A stretch of DNA of 64,000 bases. Origin: Nitrosomonadales bacterium. GTDB taxonomy: Bacteria; Pseudomonadota; Gammaproteobacteria; Burkholderiales; Gallionellaceae. The stretch's first letter is position 1. Every line of letters begins with the position of its first letter. The stretch is taken from positions 62,001 through 126,000 of the forward strand of contig JACRAT010000030.1 of assembly GCA_016234685.1 (NCBI GenBank), written 5' to 3'. The translations under genes were made by a program, and so were the position numbers. Under the pieces are notes generated by a model. It ran no database searches, was not told the DNA's origin, and was given only the letters and a program-made list of their open reading frames with translations. Shown here piece by piece: positions 43,456 to 52,667 of this stretch.

Positions 43456-43893
43456 TCATTGTGTGGCTGTGGCAGTGGCCGCAGTATTGTTATTGTTTGT
43501 AGCCACCACCACCACGGCCGTGAAAGCAACAACACCAGCAGCGACAGTACCGCCAGCAACGGCCCCCGCTCCAGCAGCAGTAGCAGCAGTAGCAGTAGCA
43601 GTAGCAGTAGCTGCGGCCACAGCCTGAGAGGTAGCCACAGGCACGAACTGACCTGCGGAAGTCTTCAACACGGTGAACTTGGTACCAGCAGGATAGGTCG
43701 TGCCGTTGACATTAACGGCATGATCATAAGCGTATTCCTTGATTTCGGTACCCCGAGTCCCGGCCTCGAATCTCGTACCATCCACCGTCACCAGCTCCTT
43801 GGTCTCCTTCAGCACCTCACCCGCGCCAGCAGCGAATACAACACCAGTAATTCCCAACAACAAAGCCAACGTCAACGAACTCAATTTTTTCAT
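43456..43893 (-). CDS. YjbE/GfcA-like secreted exopolysaccharide protein
   Basis: A 145-residue protein from the ATG at 43893, preceded by GGAGG. Residues 1-22 are a signal peptide (MKKLSSLTLALLLGITGVVF). A lysine- and valine-rich middle precedes an Ala/Thr-rich, low-complexity C-terminus, ending NNNNTAATATATQ, close in pattern to the Thr/Gly-rich tails of YjbE and GfcA. The run of Ala codons around 43570-43620 is a slippage-prone repeat. YjbE-type proteins are small envelope partners in yjbEFGH polysaccharide loci; the function is unclear. The frame upstream of 43893 is open but not conserved. Confidence 0.65.
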   Translation of the reverse strand: MKKLSSLTLALLLGITGVVFAAGAGEVLKETKELVTVDGTRFEAGTRGTEIKEYAYDHAVNVNGTTYPAGTKFTVLKTSAGQFVPVATSQAVAAATATATATAATAAGAGAVAGGTVAAGVVAFTAVVVVATNNNNTAATATATQ

Positions 43894-44232
43894 TTTTGCC
43901 TCCAAAAAATATTCGGTAAAGAACCACAAAAGCAGTTGCCTGATTACCTTGAAATTCACACCATCAACAATCTTCCAACTTTCAAGCAGGGCCGCTCCGA
44001 ACAGCCTGAGCAACTGCGCCGATACTACCAATGAATCTCTCGTTACGCCAATATTTTTCACGAGCCCTACTCGACGATCAGCATCAGTTGATGCGACCAT
44101 GAATCCAGAAAACCAGCCAGCGCGTAGCGTCGGCGCAAACACCAGACTCACACTCAGGTTGGCCGACTTTGCAAAAGCTGGCAGCATACCGACCTCGCGT
44201 AATTGCCAGACACAACGGCCCACTTCAAAAAA
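43894..44232. other. Intergenic region between yjbE-like gene and mtnA
   Basis: A 339-base divergent spacer. The minus frame of the yjbE-like gene stays open upstream to 44271, but it lacks a ribosome-binding site and recognisable domains. I find no RNA gene or clear promoter in it. Confidence 0.4.
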
Positions 44233-45369
44233 ATGATGACCATAAAAATCGAAACCCTGCGCTGGGCGCACAACAAGTTGGAAATGATAGACCAGCGCAT
44301 TTTGCCTGCGGCTTTTGAATATCTGAGTTACGACTCGGCGGCGACCGTGGCGGAGGGTATCCGCAGCATGGTAGTGCGCGGTGCGCCAGCCATCGGCGTC
44401 GCGGCAGCGTATGGGGTAGCGCTGGAAGCATTGAGGTTAACCTCAGAACCGTTCGCCCTGAGCTTGCCGAAGGAAGGGGAAAGAACACGAGGCTTCGACA
44501 GGCTCAGTCCGAACGGCACTCAAAATATTTTCGCCTCTGATTTCAATTCAGGCATGGAAACCGGCTTCACCGTGCTGGCGCAAAGTCGCCCGACGGCGGT
44601 GAATCTGTTTTGGGCGCTACAGCGTATGCGCAAGGTATGGGAAAACGTGGCGACACAAACACCGCCGCAGATCGCGCAACGCTTGCTGGCCGAAGCGCAC
44701 GAAATATTGGCCGAAGACATCCGCATCAACCGCGCGATGGGCGTGCACGGTGCGGCGCTGTTGCCTGACGGCGCGCGAGTGCTGACCCATTGCAATGCAG
44801 GCGCACTGGCCACGGCGGGCTGGGGCACGGCGCTGGGCGTGTTCCGCTCCGCCGTCGAGGCAGGCAAGAAGATCTCCGTCATCGCCGACGAGACCCGCCC
44901 CTTTCTGCAAGGCGCGCGCCTCACCGCCTGGGAGATGGTGCAGGAGAACATCCCCATCACCCTCATCACCGACAACATGGCGGGCTACATGATGGCGACC
45001 GGCGAGATAGACGCTGTGGTGGTCGGCACCGACCGCGTGGCATCCAACGGCGATGTCGCCAACAAGATCGGCACCTACATGGTGGCCGTGCTGGCGCGAC
45101 GACACAACATCCCGTTCTACGTCGCCTGCCCGCTCTCCACCATCGACATGAGCATCGCCAGCGGCGCGGACATTCCCATCGAGGAGCGCTCGGCGGATGA
45201 AGTCAAAGGCTTCCGCGACACCCACTGGGCTGCGCCGGGCGTCAAGATACGCAACCCATCCTTCGACGTGACGCCTGCCGAGCTGGTGACGGCACTCATC
45301 ACCGAGCGCGGCCTAGTGACTCAGCCGAGCAGAGAAAAATTGCTCGCATTAACCGGTTCCGGCGCTTAA
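44233..45369 (+). CDS. mtnA: Methylthioribose-1-phosphate isomerase with in-frame insertion
   Basis: MtnA converts methylthioribose-1-phosphate to methylthioribulose-1-phosphate in methionine salvage. The start at 44233 (MMTIKIETLRWAHNKLEMID) is preferred over the upstream ATG at 44203. Family motifs are VRGAPAIGVAAAYGVALEAL, THCNAGALATAGWGTALGVF with the catalytic Cys, ITDNMAGYMMATGEIDAVVV with the catalytic Asp, and VGTDRVASNGDVANKIGTYM. A loop after ALEALRLTSE carries about 25 extra residues (EPFALSLPKEGERTRGFDRL, then SPNG) encoded by the palindromic repeat 44449-44516. The length of 378 is larger than the usual 345-355 for this reason. The frame is not broken. Confidence 0.94.
   Translation: MMTIKIETLRWAHNKLEMIDQRILPAAFEYLSYDSAATVAEGIRSMVVRGAPAIGVAAAYGVALEALRLTSEPFALSLPKEGERTRGFDRLSPNGTQNIFASDFNSGMETGFTVLAQSRPTAVNLFWALQRMRKVWENVATQTPPQIAQRLLAEAHEILAEDIRINRAMGVHGAALLPDGARVLTHCNAGALATAGWGTALGVFRSAVEAGKKISVIADETRPFLQGARLTAWEMVQENIPITLITDNMAGYMMATGEIDAVVVGTDRVASNGDVANKIGTYMVAVLARRHNIPFYVACPLSTIDMSIASGADIPIEERSADEVKGFRDTHWAAPGVKIRNPSFDVTPAELVTALITERGLVTQPSREKLLALTGSGA
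44449..44516. repeat. 68-bp palindromic repeat inserted in mtnA
   Basis: CCGTTCGCCCTGAGCTTGCC and GAAGG at the left pair with CTTCGACAGGCTCAGTCCGA and ACGG at the right, around an A/G-rich loop. This CTTCGACAGGCTCAG-type palindrome is a dispersed repeat known from many proteobacterial intergenic regions. Here it is inside a coding sequence, in frame. A short palindrome GAGGTTAACCTC lies just before it (44433-44444). Confidence 0.85.
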
Positions 45370-45506
45370 GTTCCCCTCAATATTTCCGATACCACAAACA
45401 CTCAAGGGGTATTATCCGCAGCAGTTCGACGTATCACGTAAAGTGCCATACCAGAGGTCGCACTCTCGAAGGCACGGCTTGTAATCCACAATCAACCGAG
45501 GGGGAG

Positions 45507-46691
45507 ATGATGGCTGCATATGAGTATGGGATCAGCGATTTCGAATACATCGCTGCGGGCGCGGCGATCCTAGCCAGTGGGGGCGGCGGCAGCTACCAGA
45601 ACGCCATCGAGATCATCGACGAACTCAGCCAGACCGGCTGGACCGGCACGGTGCTGGTACAGGATTACGACGGCGCGACCGATTGCTGCGTGCTGGCGAT
45701 GATGGGTTCCCCCGATGCCGCCGATGATCTGACGCTGGCCGACATCGAATACTCCATCATCAACACCGTCGCGACCTTCGAGGCCGCCACCGGCAGCATT
45801 CTGGGGTGCTTCATCCCGGTCGAAATCGGTCCGATCAACTCCATCGTTCCGCTGATCGCCGCCGCGCTCTCCAACGGAGACCTGTGGGTGGTCGATGGCG
45901 ATGGCGCCGGGCGCGCCGTCCCCGAACTCCCGCAGACCACCTACAGCGGTAGCAGCAACCTTGCCGCCAGCCCGTGCGCCCTAGCGAACGATGTCGAAGA
46001 TAGCAGTGCCGTCCAATCCGCCGTTTTCGAAGCCCCGACCGCCGCGCAGATCGAATCGCTGGCGGGCGGCGTCGTTTCAGCCTTCGGCAGCTTCTCCGGC
46101 ATCGCGCTCTGGCCATCGAACGCCAACAACGAGTACGCGCTGTCCGGCAACTACATCGCCGGGACGCTGACGCAAGCGTGGACGCTGGGCGAATTCCTGC
46201 TCAACTCGGCCACCGCGCCGACTAGCGCCGAAGTCGCCGCCGCGATCACCACCATCACCGGGCGCGAGGCCAGCGCCGTCGTCACCAACTTCTACATCAC
46301 TGCGATCAGCCAATCGACCTCCAGCGCCTCGCTCGATGCAGGCGTCATCCGTCTGGACAACACCCCCGATCAGGCCGACAGCACCGAGACCCATTACATC
46401 TACAACCTGAACGAGAACCTCATCATGTATTCCAGCCTGAGCCCTGCGCCCGACATCATCGCGCCGGATTCGATCTGCTATTACTCGGAAAGCACCGGGC
46501 TGGGCTTCTCCAACGCCACGGCGGATCTAGAAGGCTATTTCGACTTCACCTCCGAACAAAGCACCGGCAACACCGTCAGCATCATCAAAGTCCAAACCGC
46601 GCCCGAGCTATACAAATCCCCCGGCGTGGTCGACTCCTTCGCCGGCCTGCTGCGCGACATCGGCTACGCAGGCGCCATGCCAACCAACTGA
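45507..46691 (+). CDS. DUF917 family protein
   Basis: A 394-residue protein with a GGGGGAG ribosome-binding site. The N-terminal GAAILASGGGGSYQNAIEII is the conserved glycine-rich segment of DUF917. LGCFIPVEIGPINSIVPLIA and DGDGAGRAVPELPQTTYS are further family motifs. A characterised member is an S-methyl thiohydantoin desulfurase, but that does not fix the activity here. The C-terminus (residues about 250-394) is less typical. The PAS-GGDEF gene starts 8 bases downstream, so the two are co-transcribed. Confidence 0.82.
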   Translation: MMAAYEYGISDFEYIAAGAAILASGGGGSYQNAIEIIDELSQTGWTGTVLVQDYDGATDCCVLAMMGSPDAADDLTLADIEYSIINTVATFEAATGSILGCFIPVEIGPINSIVPLIAAALSNGDLWVVDGDGAGRAVPELPQTTYSGSSNLAASPCALANDVEDSSAVQSAVFEAPTAAQIESLAGGVVSAFGSFSGIALWPSNANNEYALSGNYIAGTLTQAWTLGEFLLNSATAPTSAEVAAAITTITGREASAVVTNFYITAISQSTSSASLDAGVIRLDNTPDQADSTETHYIYNLNENLIMYSSLSPAPDIIAPDSICYYSESTGLGFSNATADLEGYFDFTSEQSTGNTVSIIKVQTAPELYKSPGVVDSFAGLLRDIGYAGAMPTN

Positions 46692-46699
46692 CCCAAACC

Positions 46700-47761
46700 A
46701 TGAGCGACGAACTAGACACCAACAATGTAGGCGAAGAGCAGGACATCAACAAAGAGCGTCTGGAACTCGCTCTGGAAGCAGCGGGGCTGGATCTGTGGGA
46801 GAACGACCTAGTGACGGGCGACGTCACCCGCAGGGCACACAAGATCTTCGCAGAGCTGGGCTACGGCGAGCATGAGGCCACGCCCTACGTCTATGACATG
46901 TTCCGCATCGTCCACCCGGAAGACATCCCGGTCGTCAAAGTCGCCGTCGCCGACCACCTGACCGGCGTCACCCCGCAATACCGCTGCGAATTCCGTCTAC
47001 GCTCCAAGAGTGGGGCTTGGGTCTGGTTTGCCAACTACGGCAGGATCATGGATGGCGTCGGCAGCCCGCATGGCAAACGCTTCATCGGCGTCACCTTCAA
47101 CATCGACGACCGCAAGCGCCATGAGGACGAGATCGAGCAGATCAATCGCAAACTGGCTGAACAGAACGCCCAGCTCGAACAGATGAACGCCACACTGCAA
47201 GAACTCGCCGCCACCGACTCGCTCACCGGGCTATCCAACCGCCGCAGACTCATGGAAGTCGGCGAGAACGAGTGCAAGCGTGCCAAACGCTTCAACCACC
47301 CGCTTTCACTGCTGATACTCGACATCGACCTGTTCAAACGGATCAACGACACTTGGGGACATCCCGTCGGCGACCGGGTCATCTGTGCCGTCGCGGAGAT
47401 CTGCCGCCGGGGGACACGCAGCGGCGTGGATGTCGTCGCCCGCATCGGCGGCGAAGAGTTCGCCATCGTCCTGCCGCAGACCGACCACACCAGCGCAGCC
47501 AGTCTGGCCGAATGGCTGCGCGCAACCATCGAAGCCGAGCAGATCACGGTGAGTGAAGGCGGCAACACCGACACCTGCACCGTCAGCATCGGCGTTGCGA
47601 CGCTGGATGGCGGCGGCTGCCCCTCGTTCGACCAACTACTCAACAGCGCCGACAACGCACTCTATCGCGCCAAGCAGGGTGGACGGAATCGGGTACTCGG
47701 ATTGATGGATATGCACGATACGTCAGCTCGAATCAGCTCAGGAAATACCGAACTCGCCTAA
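46700..47761 (+). CDS. PAS-GGDEF diguanylate cyclase
   Basis: A 353-residue cytoplasmic protein. Residues about 15-140 are a PAS-type sensor domain (LELALEAAGLDLWENDLVTG, then FRIVHPEDIPVVKVAVADHL and RSKSGAWVWFANYGRIMDG). A coiled coil (INRKLAEQNAQLEQMNATLQ) leads to the GGDEF domain with active site ARIGGEEFAIVLPQ. The I-site position reads SGVD instead of RxxD, so product inhibition may be absent. It follows the DUF917 gene by 8 bases, an unusual pairing. Confidence 0.93.
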   Translation: MSDELDTNNVGEEQDINKERLELALEAAGLDLWENDLVTGDVTRRAHKIFAELGYGEHEATPYVYDMFRIVHPEDIPVVKVAVADHLTGVTPQYRCEFRLRSKSGAWVWFANYGRIMDGVGSPHGKRFIGVTFNIDDRKRHEDEIEQINRKLAEQNAQLEQMNATLQELAATDSLTGLSNRRRLMEVGENECKRAKRFNHPLSLLILDIDLFKRINDTWGHPVGDRVICAVAEICRRGTRSGVDVVARIGGEEFAIVLPQTDHTSAASLAEWLRATIEAEQITVSEGGNTDTCTVSIGVATLDGGGCPSFDQLLNSADNALYRAKQGGRNRVLGLMDMHDTSARISSGNTELA

Positions 47762-47774
47762 GAAAGCGCCGACC

Positions 47775-49121
47775 TCACTGCCCCGCCACGGTCATGTTCT
47801 CGATCAGTATCGAGCCGCAACGGCGGGAGCCGCTGACCAGCACGTCATTGCCGACGGCGACGATCTGGCGGTACATGTCTTTCAGGTTGCCCGCGATGGT
47901 GATCTCCTCCACCGGATACTGGATCTCGCCATGCTCCACCCAGAAGCCCGCCGCGCCGCGCGAATAATCGCCGGTGATGTAGTTCACGCCCTGCCCCAAC
48001 AACTCCGTCACCAACAGGCCGCGCCCCATTTGTTTGAGCAGGCCAGCAAAATCGAGTTCACCCGGTTTGAGGATGAGATTGTGCGTGCCGCCCGAGTTAC
48101 CGGTGGTTCTCAGGCCGAGTTTGCGGGCGGAATAAGTGCTGAGGAAATAACCTTGCAGCACGCCGTCGGCGACAAGGGTGCGGCGCTGCGTCTTGACACC
48201 TTCGTCGTCGAAGGCACTGCTGCCCAAGCCACGCAGCAGGCCGGGGTCGTCGCTGACGCTCACCTGCGGCGAGAAGATGGCCTGCCCCAGTTGATCCAGC
48301 AAAAAGGTCGATTTGCGGTACTGGCTGCCGACGCTGGCAGCATGGGCGAAATGGTTGATGAGGCTGGCAGCGATAGGCGCTTCGAACAGCACGGGGACTT
48401 GCATGGTGGCGAGTTTGCGCGACTTCAGGCGACGCACGGTGCGCTGCGCCGCGATGCGTCCGATCTCGGCGGGGGCCAGCATGTCGGCAGCGTTGCGCGC
48501 CTCGCTGTACCAGTAGTCGCGCTGCATGGCGTCGTCGCGCCCGGCGATCACGGCGCAGCCGATGCTGTGACGCGAGGTGGCATAGCCGCCGACAAAGCCC
48601 AGACTGTTGGCGTGGACGAACTGCGATTCATGCACGTTCACCGTCGCGCCCTCGGAGTTGCTGATGCGCTTGTCCGCCGCAAAAGCCGCTTGCTCGCAGG
48701 CGCGCGCCAACTCGATAGCGCCGTCCACTTCCAGCAGCCACGGGTGGTACAGATCCAGATCGGGGAATTCGGTCGCCAGTTCGGTCACATCCGGCAGACC
48801 GGCACAATCATCCTCGGCGGTATATCGGGCGATGTTGAGCGCCGCATCCACCGTATCGCGCAAAGCCTGCGGCGAAAAATCCGAAGTGCTGGCGTTGCCG
48901 CGCCGCTGACCAAGATAGACGGTCACGCCCAAGCCCTTGTCGCGGTTGTACTCTATGGTTTCGACCTCGTTCTGGCGCACCGTCACGGCTTGGCCAAAAC
49001 CGTCTGAGACCTCGGCCACGGCGGCGGTCGCGCCCTGTTGGCGGGCATAGTCGATCAAGTCTTGAGCCAGTTCGCGCAGCGTGTTGGCAGAGTGGGAAAA
49101 GCGGGAAGGGGAAGCGGTCAT
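47775..49121 (-). CDS. pmbA: Metalloprotease PmbA (TldE)
   Basis: PmbA works with TldD in a heterodimeric protease that processes microcin B17 and degrades CcdA. The start at 49121 (MTASPSRFSHSANTLRELAQ) is chosen because upstream residues in the frame are not conserved. Typical segments are NEVETIEYNRDKGLGVTVYL, GATVNVHESQFVHANSLGFV and GNSGGTHNLILKPGELDFAG, and it ends AVGNDVLVSGSRRCGSILIE then NMTVAGQ. PmbA lacks the TldD metal site. The length of 448 residues is normal. It is divergent from yjgA, the usual arrangement in betaproteobacteria. Confidence 0.95.
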   Translation of the reverse strand: MTASPSRFSHSANTLRELAQDLIDYARQQGATAAVAEVSDGFGQAVTVRQNEVETIEYNRDKGLGVTVYLGQRRGNASTSDFSPQALRDTVDAALNIARYTAEDDCAGLPDVTELATEFPDLDLYHPWLLEVDGAIELARACEQAAFAADKRISNSEGATVNVHESQFVHANSLGFVGGYATSRHSIGCAVIAGRDDAMQRDYWYSEARNAADMLAPAEIGRIAAQRTVRRLKSRKLATMQVPVLFEAPIAASLINHFAHAASVGSQYRKSTFLLDQLGQAIFSPQVSVSDDPGLLRGLGSSAFDDEGVKTQRRTLVADGVLQGYFLSTYSARKLGLRTTGNSGGTHNLILKPGELDFAGLLKQMGRGLLVTELLGQGVNYITGDYSRGAAGFWVEHGEIQYPVEEITIAGNLKDMYRQIVAVGNDVLVSGSRRCGSILIENMTVAGQ

Positions 49122-49191
49122 AACGGCGATTTCGTGAACGAGCAAAACGGAAGGCGCTATCATAGCAACATCCCGTCACAATAAACGAACC

Positions 49192-49710
49192 ATGCACCAC
49201 GAACCTGAGTACGACGAATTCGGCAATGAGATCATCCTGCCGCCCAGCAAAACCAAGATCAAGAAGCAGATGATCGAGTTGCAAGACCTAGGCGAGAAGC
49301 TCACCGAGTTGCCCACGAACAAGCTGGCCGAACTGGATCTGCCCGAGCGACTGGTCGATGCCATCCGCGAACTCAAGCGCATCAACAAGTTCGGCGCACA
49401 ACGTCGTCAGTTGCAATTCATCGGCCGATTGATGCGCGAAGTCGAACCCGAGCCCATCATCGCCAAGCTCGACGCTTGGAACGGCGTTTCGGTGCAACAC
49501 ACCGCCTGGCTGCACCTGATCGAGCGCTGGCGTGACCGTTTGATCGAAGACAGCGACGCACTGACCGAGCTGCTCGCCGCCCATCCGCAAGCCGACGCGC
49601 AACGGCTGCGCACTTTGATCCGCAACGCGATCAAGGAGAAAGAACTGCTGAAACCTCCGAAGAGCTACCGTGAGATCTTTCAGGTGCTACGCGAGATCAT
49701 GCCGGAGTAA
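49192..49710 (+). CDS. darP: Ribosome-associated protein YjgA/DarP
   Basis: This 172-residue, highly charged helical protein fits YjgA (DarP), a factor that joins late 50S ribosomal subunit assembly. The start MHHEPEYDEFGNEIILPPSK and KKQMIELQDLGEKLTELPTN are the family hallmark, and KFGAQRRQLQFIGRLMREVE is the RNA-binding helix. The divergent pair pmbA/yjgA is widely conserved. Its last 31 bases overlap the 3' end of the convergent GGDEF-EAL gene. Confidence 0.93.
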   Translation: MHHEPEYDEFGNEIILPPSKTKIKKQMIELQDLGEKLTELPTNKLAELDLPERLVDAIRELKRINKFGAQRRQLQFIGRLMREVEPEPIIAKLDAWNGVSVQHTAWLHLIERWRDRLIEDSDALTELLAAHPQADAQRLRTLIRNAIKEKELLKPPKSYREIFQVLREIMPE

Positions 49711-52667
49711 TCCGCCAAGGTTCGCCCCGCACGCAACAGTTCCGCAAACTCCACCGCCGGAACCGGTCTACTGAAGTAATACCCCTGAGCCTCATCGCAG
49801 CCTTCTTTCAACAAGAAGTCTGCCTGCTCGGCGCTCTCCACGCCTTCGGCGATCACCCGCAGATTCAAGCTGTGCGCCATCAGGATGATGGCCCGCACGA
49901 TGGCGGCGTCGTTGCCGTCGGCCACCAGATCGTGCACGAACGACTGGTCGATCTTGAGCTTGCTGAGTGGAAAACGCTTGAGATAAGCGAAGGAGGAATA
50001 CCCCGTACCGAAATCGTCGATGGAAAGTTGCAGCCCCATCTTGTCCATCTCGCGCAAGGTCGCCAGCACGCTATCGACCTCCTGCATCAGGATGCTCTCG
50101 GTCAACTCCATTTCCAGCTGGCAGGGGTTCAGCCGATTCTCTTCCATCAACCGGGCCAGCTTGGTAGTCAGATCACGCTGGCGGAATTGCAGCGAGGAAA
50201 GGTTCACCGCCATCCGCGTCAGCGGCAAGCCTGCCTCTTGCCAGAGTCGGCTCTGCTGGCAAGCCTTGGCCAACACCACTTCGCCGATGGCGACGATCAG
50301 TCCGCTTTCTTCGGCTAGGGAAATGAAGCTCGCCGGGTGGATCAAACCTTGGGTCGGATGATGCCAGCGTATCAGCGCCTCACAGCCGATGATGCGCCCA
50401 TCCGCCAGATCCACCTGCGGCTGGTAGTACAGTTCGAACTGATCCTGCTCCAGCGCAGCGTGCAAATCGTTCTCCAGCGCCAGCCGCTCGACCGCTAGGC
50501 CGACCGCGCCACCGGCATAGAGCTGATAGTTGTTGCGTCCGTTCTCCTTGGCTGAGTACATCGCGGTATCGGCGAACTTGATCAACTCGTCGATATTAGA
50601 GGTATGGTCGGGATAGAGGCTGATGCCGATGCTGAGCGTGATGCGCAACTCATGCGCCTCGACAAGATAAGACGCGGAAACGGCGCGCAGGATCTTTTGC
50701 GCCACCTGTGCCGCCCCCTCCGCATCGACCCCCAGCAGCACGAGGATGAACTCGTCGCCGCCCTGCCGACAGACGGTGTCCTGCTTGCGCACCTGCTCTT
50801 GCAGACGCTGTGCCACCAGTTGCAGCAACCGGTCTCCGGCGCTATGTCCCAAGGTATCGTTGATGGCTTTGAAGTGATCTATGTCGAGGAACAACACCGC
50901 CAGCTTTTCCTGCGAGCGCTCGGCATGGAGCATGGCTTGCTCCAGCCGGTCGCGCAGCAAGAGGCGGTTGGGCAGATCGGTCAGTACATCGAAATGGGCC
51001 AGATGCTGGATGCGCTGTTCGGTGAGTTTGCGCTCGGAGATGTCCGAAAAGATGCCGATGTAATTCAGCCGCTCCCCCGCCTCGCCCGACACACAGGTGA
51101 CGGTCAGCCAAGCCGGATATTCGGTCCCGTCACGACGACGCCCCTGCACCTCGCCCTGCCAGTAACCATGGGACTCGATCTCCGCCCGCAACAGATGCGA
51201 CAACGCTTCGGCATGGCCGGGCATGAGCAGCGAAACCGGCGTATGTCCGCGCACCTCGCCCTCCAGATAGCCAGTGATGGTGGTAAAGGCTTGGTTGGTC
51301 GAAACGATGTGAAAATCGGCATGGGTGATGACGATGGCTTCATGGCTGCTTTCGAACACCTTGGCGACCAGCGCGAGCTGCGCCGTCGCCGCCTTGTGCT
51401 GGCGCTCGATCTCAAAGCTATCCAGCGCGAACGAAAGATCGTCGGCCAAACCATGCAGCAGCGTGGTGTTCTCATCATTGAAATAGCCCGCCTCCCCGGC
51501 ATACACTGCCAGCGCACCCACGCAACGCCCGAACTGCCGCAAGGGAAAGGCCGCCACAGCGTGCAAACCATGCTGCCGCGCGATCTCGTGCCAAGGCTGG
51601 ATGCGCGGATCGTGCAAAAAGTCATTGAAGATGATCTGTTGGCCCGTTCGTATCGCTAGGCTGACCGGCCCGTTGCCTTCAGGCTGAGCGGCATCCAGCG
51701 TCAGATGCAGATTCCTCAGATAGCCGGATTCTCTATCACTGGCGGCGACCTTCTCGATCTGGTCGCCCCGTGCCATGCCGATCCAGACCAGTTGAAACGG
51801 CACGCGCTCGACCAAGATCCGACAGATACTGGGGAATAACACCGCGTTGTCTTTTTCGCGCACGATGGCATCGGTACACTCCGTCCATGCCGCATAGATG
51901 CGATTCAGCCGCGCCAGCTTGTATTCCGAGTCAACCAAGGCATCCAGCATCCGATTGAAATCGCCTGCCAGCACGCCCACTTCATCCAGCCGCGTCGCAT
52001 CTGCCCGCACCTCGCGGTTGCCCTGTTCCACTTGGGCAGCAACCCCCATCAATTCACGCAGCCCACGCGTCAAACTGCGCGAGATCAGCCATGACACGAT
52101 GATCGCCGCCAACATCCCCAGCAAGGTGTTGAAATAGCCATGCCAGATGAGGTGTTGCAGATTGTCCTGCTCGGCATCCAGCCTCATGCCGATGCGCGCC
52201 CAAGCCAGATGCCGCCCCGCCAACTCCACCGGTACGGCCACATCCACCATTTGCCCATCGTCGATCAGCTTGTGTATCCGCACCTCGGATTTCAACAAGC
52301 GGCGACTGATGTCGTCGTCCAGATATTTGCCGATGCGATCAGGATGATTGGACGCCAACACCCGGCCATCAGGGGCGATCACCAGCGCATATTCCAGCGA
52401 GGGAATGGTGCTGACACTGTGAATGACCTCTTGCAAGCCGACCACATCGTTGGCCAATACCCAGGACGAGCTGCCCACCGCCAAGGTGCGGGCCAATTCC
52501 GTCGCATGTTCTGCGCTACGCAGACGCAAAAAAGTCTCTTCATTGACCACCACGACATAACCAACCCCCAGCATCAGCAAGGTCGTCACCGAAGCAAAGC
52601 CCAACACCAAACGACGTCGGATGGATTTACCCCAGAAATGGCGCAGAAAAGAAAGGAGTTTGCTCAT
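49680..52667 (-). CDS. GGDEF-EAL receptor with HAMP, GAF and PAS domains
   Basis: A 995-residue inner-membrane protein that can make or break c-di-GMP. TM1 is at about 17-37 (LVLGFASVTTLLMLGVGYVV), followed by a periplasmic domain to about 170, TM2 (LLGMLAAIIVSWLISRSLTR) and HAMP. A GAF-like domain occupies about 255-410, a PAS about 430-550, GGDEF about 555-720 with intact GGDEF, and EAL about 725-975 with EALIRWHHP and DDFGTGYSSFAYLKRFPLSK. It shares 4 bases with the upstream PhnD-like gene. The periplasmic binding protein may present a ligand to the sensor domain, as in other SBP-GGDEF/EAL pairs; that is inference. Confidence 0.9.
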   Translation of the reverse strand: MSKLLSFLRHFWGKSIRRRLVLGFASVTTLLMLGVGYVVVVNEETFLRLRSAEHATELARTLAVGSSSWVLANDVVGLQEVIHSVSTIPSLEYALVIAPDGRVLASNHPDRIGKYLDDDISRRLLKSEVRIHKLIDDGQMVDVAVPVELAGRHLAWARIGMRLDAEQDNLQHLIWHGYFNTLLGMLAAIIVSWLISRSLTRGLRELMGVAAQVEQGNREVRADATRLDEVGVLAGDFNRMLDALVDSEYKLARLNRIYAAWTECTDAIVREKDNAVLFPSICRILVERVPFQLVWIGMARGDQIEKVAASDRESGYLRNLHLTLDAAQPEGNGPVSLAIRTGQQIIFNDFLHDPRIQPWHEIARQHGLHAVAAFPLRQFGRCVGALAVYAGEAGYFNDENTTLLHGLADDLSFALDSFEIERQHKAATAQLALVAKVFESSHEAIVITHADFHIVSTNQAFTTITGYLEGEVRGHTPVSLLMPGHAEALSHLLRAEIESHGYWQGEVQGRRRDGTEYPAWLTVTCVSGEAGERLNYIGIFSDISERKLTEQRIQHLAHFDVLTDLPNRLLLRDRLEQAMLHAERSQEKLAVLFLDIDHFKAINDTLGHSAGDRLLQLVAQRLQEQVRKQDTVCRQGGDEFILVLLGVDAEGAAQVAQKILRAVSASYLVEAHELRITLSIGISLYPDHTSNIDELIKFADTAMYSAKENGRNNYQLYAGGAVGLAVERLALENDLHAALEQDQFELYYQPQVDLADGRIIGCEALIRWHHPTQGLIHPASFISLAEESGLIVAIGEVVLAKACQQSRLWQEAGLPLTRMAVNLSSLQFRQRDLTTKLARLMEENRLNPCQLEMELTESILMQEVDSVLATLREMDKMGLQLSIDDFGTGYSSFAYLKRFPLSKLKIDQSFVHDLVADGNDAAIVRAIILMAHSLNLRVIAEGVESAEQADFLLKEGCDEAQGYYFSRPVPAVEFAELLRAGRTLADYSGMISRST

